Positions 1 through 10,719 of a stretch of DNA of 64,000 nucleotides are shown piece after piece (the stretch's first letter is position 1; each line of letters begins with the position of its first letter). The position numbers and the translations under genes were made by a program. The DNA is taken from positions 268,507,111 through 268,571,110 of the forward strand of contig OX422219.1 in NCBI GenBank assembly GCA_949130495.1, written 5' to 3'. The notes beneath the pieces were generated by a model, which was not told where the DNA came from, made no database searches, and saw nothing but the letters and a program-made list of their open reading frames with translations. This DNA is from Sambucus nigra. Taxonomy: Eukaryota; Streptophyta; Magnoliopsida; Dipsacales; Adoxaceae.

Positions 1-553
1 ATTGTCTTCTTCTAATTTCGTCATACTTACTATCTAATAATGATATATTATTACATATATGATATTCCGAGTTCTTAATATGACATATCCCGTTTTTAAA
101 TTTTAAGAATCAACCGTAAAATGGGTCAGATTGAGATTTTATGGCACATCCTAACCTAAGTGATAAGTTTTGGGGTAGAAAATGTAATTTTATGAAACTT
201 TAGGGACTTGATTTTAATAAAGTTTTAGGGACCAAAATGAAAAATAAAAAGGGTCCTTTTTGTAAATAAAATATTTTCAGGGACCTATAAGAAATATTCA
301 AAATATATAGTGTGAAATTACCAAAATACCCTTCATGTGTGAAATGACCCTTACCCTTATCACCTTTCCACCACGTGCTGGTCACTTCCACCTTCCACAT
401 GTCATCTGTAGAGAGAGAGCTAAAACACTTGTCATCATTTGGTGATATTAACACTGCAAGACCACTCTGGATCGCGACACCTCGGTGTTGAATCACCAAT
501 CCAAAAAGCCTAGTCATTAGACACGTGTCAACACCATAATACTTTTGGAAACC

Positions 554-561
554 TATAAATA
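554..561 (+). promoter_or_regulatory. LTR promoter TATA box
   Basis: TATAAATA in the U3 part of the 5' LTR, followed by a GC-richer stretch and a CA-rich likely start region about 25-35 bases downstream. The same octamer is at the equivalent place in the 3' LTR. This is a sequence-based prediction of the retrotransposon transcription start. Confidence 0.6.
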
Positions 562-948
562 GGGCCTTAGGGTTCATTTGAAACTCACACCAATTCCTTG
601 AGAATTATAGTAAGAAAGAGTGATAGAAAGCTTGGGAAATATCTTAAGAAGGAGTTCTATAATTTCGAAGAAAGAATTCATTTCGTAGGTATGATTTTAT
701 TTAAATGTTATAATGTATTTTTATAGTTTTAATTTTGTGTTTTATAGCTTTACTTAGTAGTTATGCTGGTAAAATACACTAAGGACTTCACTACTCAAAA
801 CTTAAAGTTTAGAAGAAATCCAAGTTGATTTTATTTTCATGTAAACTTGTTTGAAATTGTATATACGCTTTTAAAAATGATTTTTAAAAGTAATTGCTCG
901 TTATTATGGAATCCCATTTAAGTAATTCCAAAGTCAGGCCCGGTGAAA

Positions 949-1085
949 TTCTGTCTAGACGAGATGGTATTTAAGTGGTGCCCCTGTGACCCTCCATCTC
1001 TACTGGGAATGAATCCGGAAATGTTCTGTCTAGAGGAGATGGTATTTAAGCGGTGCCCCTGTGACCCTCCATCTCTACTGGGAAC
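949..1085 (+). repeat. Two tandem 75-bp hairpin units in the 5' LTR
   Basis: Two direct copies start with TTCTGTCTAGA at 949 and 1024. Each contains GAGATGG and, about 27 bases later, CCATCTC, so each can fold into its own stem-loop. They lie about 400 bases downstream of the TATA box, that is inside the predicted transcript leader. The 3' LTR has the same pair. Confidence 0.8.
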
Positions 1086-1744
1086 CGAATGATTAGGAAG
1101 AACTATGAATTGAATCCTTTAATTACGATCAATAAGTTTTAAAAGTTAAGAAAATGGTTTTTTAGTAATCCTTTGAAGCAAGATACTATTAAAATACAAT
1201 ATGTAGACTGGACCTTGTTTAGAACATATACTTAAACCTTTATCGTATTTGTTTGATTAACGTGCGATCGAAGACTCATTATCTATAATTTCGACCTCTA
1301 TTTTAGGTGAGTACTCCGACATTCCTTGTGTATTTTGATTATATGATATTATGCAAACTATATATATTTTGTGAAATGCTTTTATTCTCAACATGCATCT
1401 GATGCCGATGATTCCGTCATTTGTTATATGTTTATATCTCTCTATATAAACATCTGATTTGAATTCTGAAATTATTGGTTCGGCCTATGGAAAGTCTCTT
1501 ACTATATTGGCTTTGACTATCGGGTGGAAATATTTGGGTTGTGCCTTCTAGCTTGTTTATCGCTGGTGTGCCCTAAACAAGGCGTTGTTCTAGAAATCAT
1601 GATTATCTCTCTGTGATGTTATCGGGTGGAAACATTTGGTAACACTATCTATCTGGATATTAGAGTGTACATGGCCACTAAAACTGAATAATTGACATAT
1701 GCTCATATGTTGTATCTTCTCTGTTCTATACTGTTTATTCTGAA

Positions 1745-1748
<4 letters not shown>

Positions 1749-1785
<37 letters not shown>
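1749..1785 (+). repeat. (TA)n microsatellite
   Basis: An uninterrupted TA run in the 5' LTR; the 3' LTR has a shorter run at the same place. Confidence 0.95.
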
Positions 1786-1788
<3 letters not shown>

Positions 1789-2290
1789 CATCTACTTTAT
1801 ACATATTACTTGAAATTCCTATCTTTATGTATATACTTTATGTTCTAAATTGAATAGGTATCAATTTTTTGAAAAACCCTGGAATGTTTGGAGATTGAAT
1901 CTCATTCGGCTTTTAGCTGACGTTGTATAAATAACCATTTTTCAGGAAATAATTAAGTTTGTGGATGGAACGAAAAAGGACTATGTTGAAGATTTAGCTT
2001 TTAAAGCTCTTTTTGTTACCTTAAGTAAAAGTTTGTTTAATTAGATAGAGCATGTTTAGCTCTTTGTGTGAAGTTGTAACTCGTTGATATTTTAATACAA
2101 ATGAAGTTCCCTTTAGAAAGCTCTGATGATGTAATTACTTTACTTTCAGTATTTTACGATTCATAACCATGTGATAATACATCCGTTGCATTTATTTAAG
2201 GAAACAATTAAATCGGAATATTTGTTGCCTTGGTGGCATGTCAAGACACTCGTTCCCTAATACTTTTTTGGGTCGGGGTCATGATAGAGG

Positions 2291-2302
2291 TGGTATCAGA
2301 GC
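2291..2302 (+). promoter_or_regulatory. Primer-binding site, initiator Met-tRNA
   Basis: TGGTATCAGAGC lies 4 bases after the 5' LTR end. It is complementary to the 3' end of plant initiator methionine tRNA, the usual minus-strand primer of chromoviruses. Confidence 0.92.
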
Positions 2303-2500
2303 ATAGGTTATGAACCCGTAGACTACTGAGCATAGGTTTCGAATGTGTATAGATTCTATCTTTCCATCCTTAGGAGATAGTATTCAAAATCTAATTTATG
2401 TGATAACCCTCCCTATGTGTTATATTATTTATAATTGGTCTTTTAGTTTTCAATATTGATATAGTATAGTAGATCTTACGTTTGGCCATGACTGTAGAAA

Positions 2501-3460
2501 ATGACCAAGAGAAGATCATCCATGGGAACTAGTGATTCGAGTATAGAAGGACTGGAAGGTGCATACAAGGCAATTGAAAGTCTGGCAAAGATTATGGAGC
2601 AGCAGGTGAACAATGGAGTACCAAAGAATCTTGAACTAAGTAGATGTACTATTGAACAGTTCAAGAAGTTGAATCCTCCATCTTTTAAAGGTACTCCTAA
2701 CCCCACCGAAGCAGAAAGTTGGGTGATGCAGATGGAAAAGATACTCGATGTTCTTAAGTGTACCGATGAACAAAGGGTGTCAATTGCAACATTTATGTTA
2801 GAAGGGGAGGCCGAACATTGGTGGAGAATGACTAAGAGAATACAAGGGGAAAGGAATACTTACATAGGTTGGAATGATTTCTTAGTAATCTTTTATGAGA
2901 AATATTTTTCGGAAACGGTGAAAGACGAAATGGCAGCTAACTTCATGAGTCTGGTGCAAGGGAATATGACGGTTAGTCAATATGAGGCAAAGTTTACTGA
3001 GTTATCCCGTTTTGCACGTCATGTTGTAGCAATTGATGTTTTAAAAGCGAAGAAGTTTGAGCGTGGGTTAAGGTTGAATATTCATAGTCGAATTTCCATC
3101 CTGAAATTAACATCATATACTGATGTCGTGACTAGGTCTACAATTGCTGAGAGGGATGGTGAGGAGTACAATCGAATTAGAGATGGTAAGAGGATGTTTG
3201 GGGAACAAAAAGGAAAGAACCCGAATAATAGAAATTTCTTTAGGAACACATCCAATGTTGGGGGATCTAGTGATAACAAACAGTATAATAACCAGACATG
3301 TCAGCAATGTGGAAAGATGCATGGAGGACGACCTTGTTATAAGGATTCAGGAGCTTGTTTTAGATGTGGACAGTAAGGACATCAGATAAAAGACTACCCA
3401 AACCCAACAAGGGTTCTAATAAATCCTTCAAGTGCAAAGAAGGATCAAGTAAGACAGGGT
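2501..3460 (+). pseudogene. gag: gag (capsid/nucleocapsid) with a stop in the zinc knuckle
   Basis: This encodes the structural Gag protein that would form the cytoplasmic virus-like particle. The ATG at 2501 opens a 291-codon frame; the central part (about residues 60-190, with the AEHWWR, YEAKFTELSRFA and RGLR motifs) is the plant retrotransposon gag domain. The C-terminus has a first Cys/His cluster (CQQCGKMHGG) and the beginning of a CCHC knuckle (CFRCGQ). A TAA at 3374-3376 interrupts the knuckle. The same frame then continues into its second half, where the last Cys codon has become Tyr (KDYPN), so the RNA-binding knuckle is broken twice. The protease follows in the same frame, as expected for a Gag-Pol fusion. 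Confidence 0.92.
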
Positions 3461-3502
3461 AGAGTTTTCACACTTTCTGATACCCAAGCTTCTAATGCGT
3501 TA

Positions 3503-3781
3503 GTGTCAGGTACACTTTATATATGTGCACAACCTTTTAAAGATTTGATAGATCCTGGTTCTACCCATTCGTTCATATCTATACATGTATTAAATCGCTT
3601 TCATAAATTTCCTGAACCCTTGAATCATAACATACATGTTTCTACTCCTTCGGGTGATTTATTGATGGGTAAATTAGTATACAAGGCTTGCCCCATAGAT
3701 ATTGATAGTCATAAACTATTTGTTGATTTGATAGTTTTAGACATTAAAGATTTTGAAGTCATTTTAGGTAGACTGTTTTGA
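3503..3781 (+). pseudogene. Aspartic protease domain of pol
   Basis: This is the retropepsin-like domain that would cleave Gag-Pol. The active-site region reads DPGSTHSFIS; chromovirus proteases normally have D-S/T-G-A-T-HSFI, so the second active-site residue is changed to Pro. Near the end is the FEVILGR segment corresponding to the usual ILGMDWL, where the frame hits TGA at 3779. It is in frame with gag, not behind its own start codon. The 160 bases after it are a degenerate linker to RT. Confidence 0.85.
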
Positions 3782-3945
3782 GAAGAGAGTTATTTTCCAA
3801 ATTCCTAACCAACCAGAATTCAGTTTTGAAGTAACTAACATCTTATCTCCCATGCATATTATCTCTGTAATGCAAGCTTGTAGTTTTCTTAAGAAGGGAT
3901 GTCATGGATTCCTCGCCAGTGTTATTGATTTGCAAAAAAAGAGCC

Positions 3946-4840
3946 TAGTTTAAAAGATATTCCTATAGCTAGGCTTTTTTCAGATGTTTTTCTAGATGAT
4001 TTGCCCAGTCTACCTCCTAGTAGAGAAGTAGAATTTACCATTGACCTTGTTCCTGGAACCACACCAATCTCAAAACCACCTCATCGCATGGCACCTTTAG
4101 AATTAAGGGAATTAAAAGTTTAATTACAAGATCTGTTAGACAAGGGTTTTATTAGACCTAGTATATCCCCTTGGGGTGCTCCAGTGTTATTTGTTAAAAA
4201 TAAGGATGGAACGATGAGGTTATGTATAGATTATTGTGAACTTTAAGGTGACCATTAAGAATAAATACCCCTTACCTCGTATAGATGATTTGTTTGACCA
4301 ACTGCAAGGTGCGCAAGTATTTTCGAAGATTGACCTTAGGTCAGGCTATAACCAATTGAAGATTAAGGAAGAGGATATTTCGAAATCAGCTTTTCGTACT
4401 AGATATGGTCACTATGAAATTCTTGTGATGCCATTTGGACTAACTAATGCACCAGTCGCTTTTATGGATATGATGAATAGAGTGTTTAGGAAATATCTGG
4501 ATCAGTTTGTGGTTGTTTTCATTGATGACATCCTTGTTTATTCCAAAGGTATTGAAGAACACGAGAAGCATTTGGAGATAGTATTTCAAATCCTTAGGAA
4601 AGAGAAATTATATGCGAAATTAAAGAAGTGTGAATTTTGGTTGCCTAGTGGTTCTTTTCTAGGACATGTCATATCCAATGAGGGAGTGTTGGTTGATCCT
4701 CAAAAGATTGAAGCTATACTAGATTGGCCAAGACCAACTAATGTGACAGATATTTGTAGTTTCCTAGGGTTAACAGGTTATTATCGAAGATTTGTTGAAG
4801 AATTTTCTAGTATTGCCATACCTCTGTCTAGGTTAACATA
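3946..4840 (+). pseudogene. Reverse transcriptase domain of pol, frameshifted
   Basis: This domain would copy the element RNA into DNA. From about 3946 the linker and the [10 protein letters not shown] segment lead into RT fingers ([18 protein letters not shown]). A TAA follows near 4121 and a frameshift near 4240, where the conserved YRELN-K junction is damaged. The rest, 4236-4838, is open: [34 protein letters not shown] and the catalytic FIDDILVYS, with both Asp codons intact at 4524-4529. [11 protein letters not shown] marks the connection region. A TAA at 4839 ends the block. Confidence 0.93.
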
Positions 4841-4841
4841 A

Positions 4842-5296
4842 AAGATGGTGAAATATGAATGGTCTGAGGAAGTTGAGAATAGTTTTTGAGAACTTAAGAA
4901 TCGATTAGTAACTGCCCCAATTTTGACTATTCCTTCCGGTACAGGAGGATTTGTGATTTATAGTGATGCTTCTAAAAATGGTTTGGGATGTGTGCTAATG
5001 CAAAATGGAAAAGTAGTAGCTTATGCCTCAAGACAGTTAAAACCTCATGAGCAAAATTATCCAACCCATGACTTAGAATTGGCAGCGGTAATTTTGCTCT
5101 TAAGATTTGGAGACATTATTTATATGGTGAGACTTGTGAGATTTATACCGATCATACGAGTTTGAAATATATCTTTACTCAGAAGGAATTGAACATGAGA
5201 CAAAGGAGGTGGTTAGAATTGATGAAGGATTATGATCTAAATATTCACTATCACCCGGGGAAAGCTAATGTAGTTGTTGACGCTTTGAGTTGAAAG
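4842..5296 (+). pseudogene. RNase H domain of pol
   Basis: This domain would degrade the RNA strand of the cDNA hybrid. The [15 protein letters not shown] and [21 protein letters not shown] segments are typical of gypsy RNase H. Lesions are a TGA near 4888, a frameshift around 5095-5105, after which the frame that also carries the integrase is resumed ([18 protein letters not shown]), and a TGA at 5291 in the conserved DALSR-type end. Confidence 0.9.
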
Positions 5297-5476
5297 TCTA
5301 CACCAAATTTAGCATGTCTTATTTCCATCCATGAAGCTCTATTGAAAGATTTGAGAAGTATGGAAATAGATGTGCAACCCATGTTGATGGAGAGGATCAA
5401 AATTGCACAAGTAAATGACCCACAACTGAAGAAGATTCGAGAATAAGTCATCGAGGGTAAGAGAACTGAATTTGCG

Positions 5477-6811
5477 ATGCGAGATGATATATTGAGGTTT
5501 GGAAATAGAGTGTGTGTGCCATGTGATGCCCAACTAAAGAGGCAAATTTTGGAGGAAAGTCATTACTCAATATTCACATTTTATCCAGGATGTACAAAAA
5601 TGTATAGGGATCTTCGAGAAGTATTTTGGTGGAATAACATGAAGAGGGAGATAGTAGAATTTATATCTCCATGTTCGGTTTGTCAACAAGTAAAGGAAGA
5701 ACATCAAAAACCATTAGGATTGCTGGAACCCCTACCTATCCCTGAGTGGAAATGGGAACATATTACTATGGATTTTGTGACAAGTTTACCGAGGAGTTCA
5801 AATGGTAATGACTCTATTTGGGTAATTATTGATAGGTTAACTAAATATGCTCCTTTTCTTGCCATTAAGATTACCCATTCTTTAGAGAAGTTAGCTAAGT
5901 TGTATGTGCGGGAAATTATTAGGCTTCATGGAACCCCAATTTCAATTGTTTCTGACCGTGACCCTAGATTTGTGTCTCGCTTCTGGAAAAGCCTACAAGA
6001 AGCCATGGGAATAAAATTAAATTTTAGCTCTACTTTTCATCCTCAAACGAATGGACAATCAGAGAGAACTATTCAAACCTTAGAGGATATGCTTAGGGCA
6101 TGTGCACTTGATTTAAAAAGGAATTGGGATGATCATTTATCGTTAGTGGAATTCGCATATAATAATAGCTATCAAGCAAGTATTCAAATGGCTCCGTATG
6201 AGGCACTCTATGGTATAAGGTGTCGTTCCCCTACATGTTGGGTAGAAGTTGGGGAAAGAAAATTATTGGGACCAGAATTGATTCAGATCACAATAGAGAA
6301 GGTGAAATTAATACAAGACCAACTTCGAACCGCTCAAAGTCGTCAAAAGAGTTATGTTGGCAATCGGCACCGACCGTTAGAATTCCAAAGAGGAGACTAT
6401 GTTTTCTTACGAGTATCATCGACAAAGGGAGTAATCCGATTTGGGAAGAAAGGAAAGTTGAGTCCAAGATATATAGGACCTTTTGAAATCCTTGAAAGGA
6501 TAGGTGTTGTTGCGTATCGAATAGCCTTACCCCCTGAACTCTCTAGTGTGCATAATGTGTTTCATGTTTCAATGATGAAGATATACATCCCTGATCCAGC
6601 ACATATCTTAAGTCACGAGCCTCTTCAAGTTAGAGAATATTTGTCGTACATTGAGCATCCAGTGGAAATTTTGGATCATAAAGATCAAATATTACGAACC
6701 AAGGTTATTCCACTAGTTAAAGTATTATGGCGGAATCATTCTGTTGAAGAAGCAACGTGGGAGCGGGAAGATGAGATAAAGGAGCGATATCCATACCTTT
6801 TTGAAAATTAA
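5477..6811 (+). CDS. Integrase with chromodomain-like C-terminus, open frame within a dead polyprotein
   Basis: This would insert the cDNA into the genome, the C-terminal tail directing it to chromatin. The 444-codon frame is only a segment of Pol; its first Met is internal to the original polyprotein, and a TAA at 5443-5445 lies just upstream. The N-terminal HHCC finger ends in CSVCQQVK, but its second His is Tyr (FTFYPG). The catalytic triad is intact: Asp99 (TMDFV), Asp160 (SDRDPRF) and Glu196 (GQSERTIQ), with 35 residues between the last two. The GKLSPRYIGPFEIL core-binding segment is followed by a tail (YIEHPVEILD, VKVLWRNHSVEEATWE) that ends close to the PPT, as in Tekay-type chromoviruses. 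Confidence 0.92.
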   Translation: MRDDILRFGNRVCVPCDAQLKRQILEESHYSIFTFYPGCTKMYRDLREVFWWNNMKREIVEFISPCSVCQQVKEEHQKPLGLLEPLPIPEWKWEHITMDFVTSLPRSSNGNDSIWVIIDRLTKYAPFLAIKITHSLEKLAKLYVREIIRLHGTPISIVSDRDPRFVSRFWKSLQEAMGIKLNFSSTFHPQTNGQSERTIQTLEDMLRACALDLKRNWDDHLSLVEFAYNNSYQASIQMAPYEALYGIRCRSPTCWVEVGERKLLGPELIQITIEKVKLIQDQLRTAQSRQKSYVGNRHRPLEFQRGDYVFLRVSSTKGVIRFGKKGKLSPRYIGPFEILERIGVVAYRIALPPELSSVHNVFHVSMMKIYIPDPAHILSHEPLQVREYLSYIEHPVEILDHKDQILRTKVIPLVKVLWRNHSVEEATWEREDEIKERYPYLFEN

Positions 6812-6843
6812 TGCAAGTAAAGTTTGGGGACCAAACTTTTTAT

Positions 6844-6856
6844 AAGGAGGGTAGGA
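6844..6856 (+). promoter_or_regulatory. Polypurine tract of the Tekay element
   Basis: AAGGAGGGTAGGA, almost all purine, abuts the TG of the 3' LTR and would prime plus-strand DNA synthesis. Confidence 0.85.
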
Positions 6857-7450
6857 TGTAATGACCCCATTTTCTTATGCCAATATATAATTGTCTTCTT
6901 TCAATTTCGTCATACTTACTATCTAATAATGATATATTATTACATATATGATATTACGAGTTCTTAATATGACAGATCCCGTTTTTAAATTTGAAGAATC
7001 AATGGCAAAATGGGCCAGATTGAGATTTTATGGCACATCCTAAGCTAAGTGATAAGTTTTGGGGTAGAAAATGTAATTTTATGAAACTTTTGGGACTTGA
7101 TTTTAATAAAGAAAGTTTTAGGGACCAAAATGAAAAATAAAAAGGGGCCTTTTTGTAAATAAAATATTTTTAGGGACCTATAAGAAATATTCAAAATATA
7201 TAGTGTGAAATTACCAAAATACCCTTCATGTGTGAAATGACCCTTATACCCTTATCACCTTTTCACCACGTGCTGGTCACTTCCACCTTCCACATGTCAT
7301 CTGTAGAGAGAGAGAGCTAAAACACTTGTCATCATTTGGTGATATTAACACTGCAAGACCACTCTGGATCGCGACACCTCGGTGTTGAATCACCAATGCA
7401 AAAAGCCTAGTCATTAGACACGTGTCAACACCGTAATACTTTTGGAAACC

Positions 7451-7458
7451 TATAAATA
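7451..7458 (+). promoter_or_regulatory. TATA box in the 3' LTR
   Basis: TATAAATA at the same place as in the 5' LTR. Confidence 0.55.
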
Positions 7459-7832
7459 GGGCCTTAGGGTTCATTTGAAACTCACACCAATTCCTTGAGA
7501 ATTATAGTAAGAAAGAGTGATAGAAAGCTTGGGAAATATCTTAAGAAGGAGTTCTATAATTTCAAAGAAAGAATTCATTTCGGAGGTATGATTTTATTTA
7601 AATGTTATAATGAATTTTTATAGTTTTAATTTTGTGTTTTGTAGCTTTACTTAGTAGTTATGTTGGTAAAATACACTAAGGACTTCACTAATCAAAACTT
7701 AAAGTTTAGAAGAAATCCAAGTTGATTTTATTTTCACGTAAACTTGTTTGAAATTGTATATACGCTTTTAAAAGTAATTGCTCGTTATTATGGAATCCCA
7801 TTTAAGTAATTCCAATGTCAGGCCCGATGAAA

Positions 7833-7968
7833 TTCTGTCTAGACGAGATGGTATTTAAGTGGTGCCCCTGTGACCCTCCGTCTCTACTGGGAATGAATCC
7901 GGAAATGTTCTGTCTAGAGGAGATGGTATTTCAGCGGTGCCCCTGTGACCCTCCATCTCTACTGGGAA
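7833..7968 (+). repeat. Two tandem 75-bp hairpin units in the 3' LTR
   Basis: Units start at 7833 and 7908. The first has one base change in the right arm of the stem (CCGTCTC for CCATCTC); the second keeps the perfect arms. Confidence 0.8.
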
Positions 7969-8625
7969 CCGAATGATTAGGAAGAACTATGAATTGAATC
8001 CTTTAATTACGATCAATAAGTTTTAAAAGATAAGAAAATGGTTTTTTAGTAATCCTTTGAAACAAGTTACTATTAAAATACAATATGTAGAATGGACCTT
8101 GTTTAGAACATATACTTAAACCTTTATCGTATTTGTTTGATTAACGTGCGATCGAAGACTTGTTATCTTTAATTTCAACCTCTATTTTAGGCGAGTACTC
8201 CGACATTCCTTATGTATTTTGATTATATGATATTATGCAAACTATATATATTTTGTGAAATGATTTTATTCTCAAAATTCATCTGATGCCGATGATTCCG
8301 TCATTTGTTATATGTTTATATCTCTCCATATAAATATCTGATGTGAATTCTGAAATTATTGATTCGGCCTATGGAAACTCTCTTACTATATTGGCCTTGA
8401 CTACCGGGTGGAAATATTTGGGTGGTACCTTCCCAGCTGGGTTATCGCTGGTGTGCCCTAAACAAGGCGTTGTTCTAGAAATCATGATTTTCTGTCTGTG
8501 ATGTTATCGGGTGGAAACATTTGGTAACACTATCTGTCTGGGTATTAGAGTGTACATGGCCACTAAAACTGAATAATTGACATATGCTCAATTGTTTTAT
8601 CTGCTCTGTTCTGAACTGTTTATTC

Positions 8626-8628
<3 letters not shown>

Positions 8629-8655
<27 letters not shown>
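8629..8655 (+). repeat. (AT)n microsatellite
   Basis: The shorter allele of the run found at 1749-1785 in the sister LTR. Confidence 0.95.
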
Positions 8656-8659
<4 letters not shown>

Positions 8660-9156
8660 CATCTACTTTATATATATTACCTGAAATTCCTATCTTTATG
8701 TATATACTTTCTGTTCTAAATTGAATAGGTATCAATTTTTTGAAAAACCCTGGAATGTCTGGAGATTGAATCTCATTCGGCTTTTAGCTGACGTTGTATA
8801 AATAACCATTTTTCAGGAAATAATTAAGTTCGTGGATGGAACGAAAAAGGACTATGTTGAAGATTTAGCTTTTAAAGCTCTTTTTGTTACCTTAAGTAGA
8901 AGTTTGTTTAATTATATAGAGATGTTTATCTCTTTGTGTCAAGTTGTAACCCGTTGATATTTTAATACAAATATAGTTCCCTTTAGAAAGCTCTGATGAC
9001 GTAATTCCTTTACTTTCAATATTTTACGATTCATAACCATGTGATAATACATCCGTTGCATTTATTTAAGGAAACAATTAAATCGGAATATGTGTTACCT
9101 TGGTGGCATGTCAAGACACTCGTTCCCTAATACTATTTTGGGTCGGGGTCGTGACA

Positions 9157-9589
9157 TATGTGATGCTTGTGAGTACTAAAGACCAGGTTCATTAAAAATT
9201 CTAATTCCAAATCTAGTATCCTGCAAAGTGAATTGCTAAGGTGTGGGGGATTGTAACCCAAACTATTGTTCTCATTTCATTATTAAACTTTTAGCCCATT
9301 TATCATTAGCATTTAGGTAATTAACATAATCGCATATTGTTAGTTATTAGTTTCGCTAATAGTTACTCTAAAAATTTTCATCTAGTCATAGTTATTTCAT
9401 CCCTTAAATCTTATTTTTGTTTCTTTTAGAGTTAAATCTAGGTTTGCTTCCATCTTTCCAATGTCAGCATGACTCTGTCATCCCTTTTCCCTGAGGATTG
9501 ATACCTGATGTATCAGATTATTACTTGAGCGATAGGCATGCACTTGAGCCTACCTAGCACGCACACTAGACACATTTGTGGTCGCGTCA
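9157..9589 (+). repeat. Athila-type LTR fragment (right half)
   Basis: In reverse complement this matches the LTRs at 31277-32782 and 40552-42049: the GGTGTGGGGG segment near 9240, ATTACTTGAGCGA near 9520, and GCACACTAGACACAT near 9560 up to the GTCGCGTCA terminus at 9589. The following bases CGCCATG resemble a damaged Asp-tRNA primer site. The left part is cut at the Tekay insertion: the break falls in the LTR word TATGT-AATACTTAGG, which fits TATGT being the Tekay target site. Confidence 0.85.
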
Positions 9590-9624
9590 ACAGCGCCATG
9601 ATCTCTTCTATGGATCTATGACAT

Positions 9625-10582
9625 CAATATCTAAGTCACGTTAATTTGAGAGATTTGGAGCGTCTAGCGAAGAAAGACCTAGTACATGGCTTTTCGTCAC
9701 TTGGAAAGCCGACTTCCACGGTTTATAGTCCTTGTTAGCAGGGAAAATAAGTCTGCAGTCCCCATCAAGAGTTGAATTACATTACCACTACACGTGTGCT
9801 TGAGTTGATTAACATAGATATTATGGGTCCTACTTGCACTGAGAGTCTGGGTGGTAAGAGGTATATCCTTGTGATGGTATATGATTTCTCTAGTTATTCA
9901 ATAGTTGGTTTCCTGAGAGAGAAATCCGATGCTATAGAGTTTCTTATGACCACATGTCGTGTCCTGTAAAATCAACACGGTGTTACTACTAACATAATGC
10001 ATAATGACAATGGAAAAGAATTTAAATAAGAAAAGGTGGATCTTTATTGTGATAGACTTGGAATTAAACATTAATTTTTGTCCTTGAAATCTCCTCAGCA
10101 AAATGGGATTATTGAGAGGAAGAACTAGACGGTTCAGGAGATGGATAGATCTATAGAGGTTTTAGGTAGAGGCGATGTTTACCACGTGCCATGCGGTGAA
10201 TAGGGTATATATGTGTCCACACACACTTCAGATGTCGTATGAATTATGGATAGGGAATAACCCTAACCTTTTGTATTTCTATATCTTCGGGACTAAATGC
10301 CACATCCTTAGGGATACGGATCAATTAGGAAAGTTTGACTCCCGGAGCGATGAGGAAATTTTATTAGGATATTCATTGACATGTAGAGCATATTGGGTTT
10401 TTAACCTGAGTATCTCTAAGGTTATGGAGTTAATAAACATCACCGTTAAAGATGACAAGCCACCGGTGTTTGTTTATTCTGACCATTTGTGTGAGGATGA
10501 TGCACCTCCTAGTGATGATCCCATTGTTCCTCACATACCTAGGGTAGGCCCTACTCCAGACTTAGGAGATGAATCAGCTTAG
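9625..10582 (+). pseudogene. copia pre-integrase and integrase domains
   Basis: From about 9635 the HVNLRDLERLAKKDLVHG stretch is the GAG-pre-integrase zinc-binding segment; its Cys-rich end is mutated. The catalytic core follows: the first Asp in INIDIMGP (about 9800), the second in the HNDNGKEF segment (about 10005) and the Glu in QQNGIIERKN (about 10105). TAA and TAG codons and at least two frameshifts separate these blocks. The 10175-10582 frame is the C-terminal half (YELWIGNNPNLLYFYIFG, LGKFDSRSDEEILLGYS), which ends in an acidic, proline-rich linker as in intact copia polyproteins. It would have acted on cDNA ends in the nucleus. Confidence 0.88.
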
Positions 10583-10719
10583 GTTTGCAAGACTCATGAC
10601 CCTTCCGCCATTCTAGGAGATACCCCTTAGGGGTAAAGACTCATGCTCAATTAGAGAACGTTATTAGGTTTCTATGCTACACGTCCAAAGTCGAGCCCAA
10701 GAACAACAAATAAGCACTC

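Larger units (their letters stand above)
1..2286 (+). repeat. 5' LTR of the Tekay element (left end cut by window)
   Basis: Near-identical over its length to 6890-9156. It ends ATGATA where the 3' copy has GTGACA, so the terminal CA has mutated to TA. It contains the TATA box, a pair of hairpin-forming 75-bp units and an AT microsatellite. Divergence between the two LTRs looks like a few percent by eye, locally up to about 7 percent in the first 130 bases. Confidence 0.93.
1..9156 (+). mobile_element. Tekay-type Ty3/gypsy chromovirus, full length but dead
   Basis: The order is 5' LTR, Met-tRNA PBS, gag, protease, RT, RNase H, integrase with a chromodomain-like tail, PPT and 3' LTR, which is the Ty3/gypsy order. 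The LTRs run TGTAATGACC...GTGACA; the 5' copy loses about 33 bp to the window edge. Spread of LYVRE/SDRDPRF-type integrase motifs and the C-terminal tail ending near YPYLF fit the Tekay/Del chromoviruses. Stops at 3374, 3779, 4839 and 5291 and frameshifts near 4240 and 5095 rule out autonomous activity. The bases just right of the 3' LTR (TATGT, 9157-9161) would be the target duplication, but the matching left copy is outside the window. Confidence 0.93.
6857..9156 (+). repeat. 3' LTR of the Tekay element
   Basis: 2300 bp, TGTAATGACC...GGTCGTGACA. Complete counterpart of 1-2286. Confidence 0.94.

Noticed and set aside
200..577. 125-residue reverse-strand frame in the LTR, repeated at 7277-7474
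   Set aside because: It lies entirely within the LTR promoter region, is duplicated only because the LTR is, and resembles no known protein.
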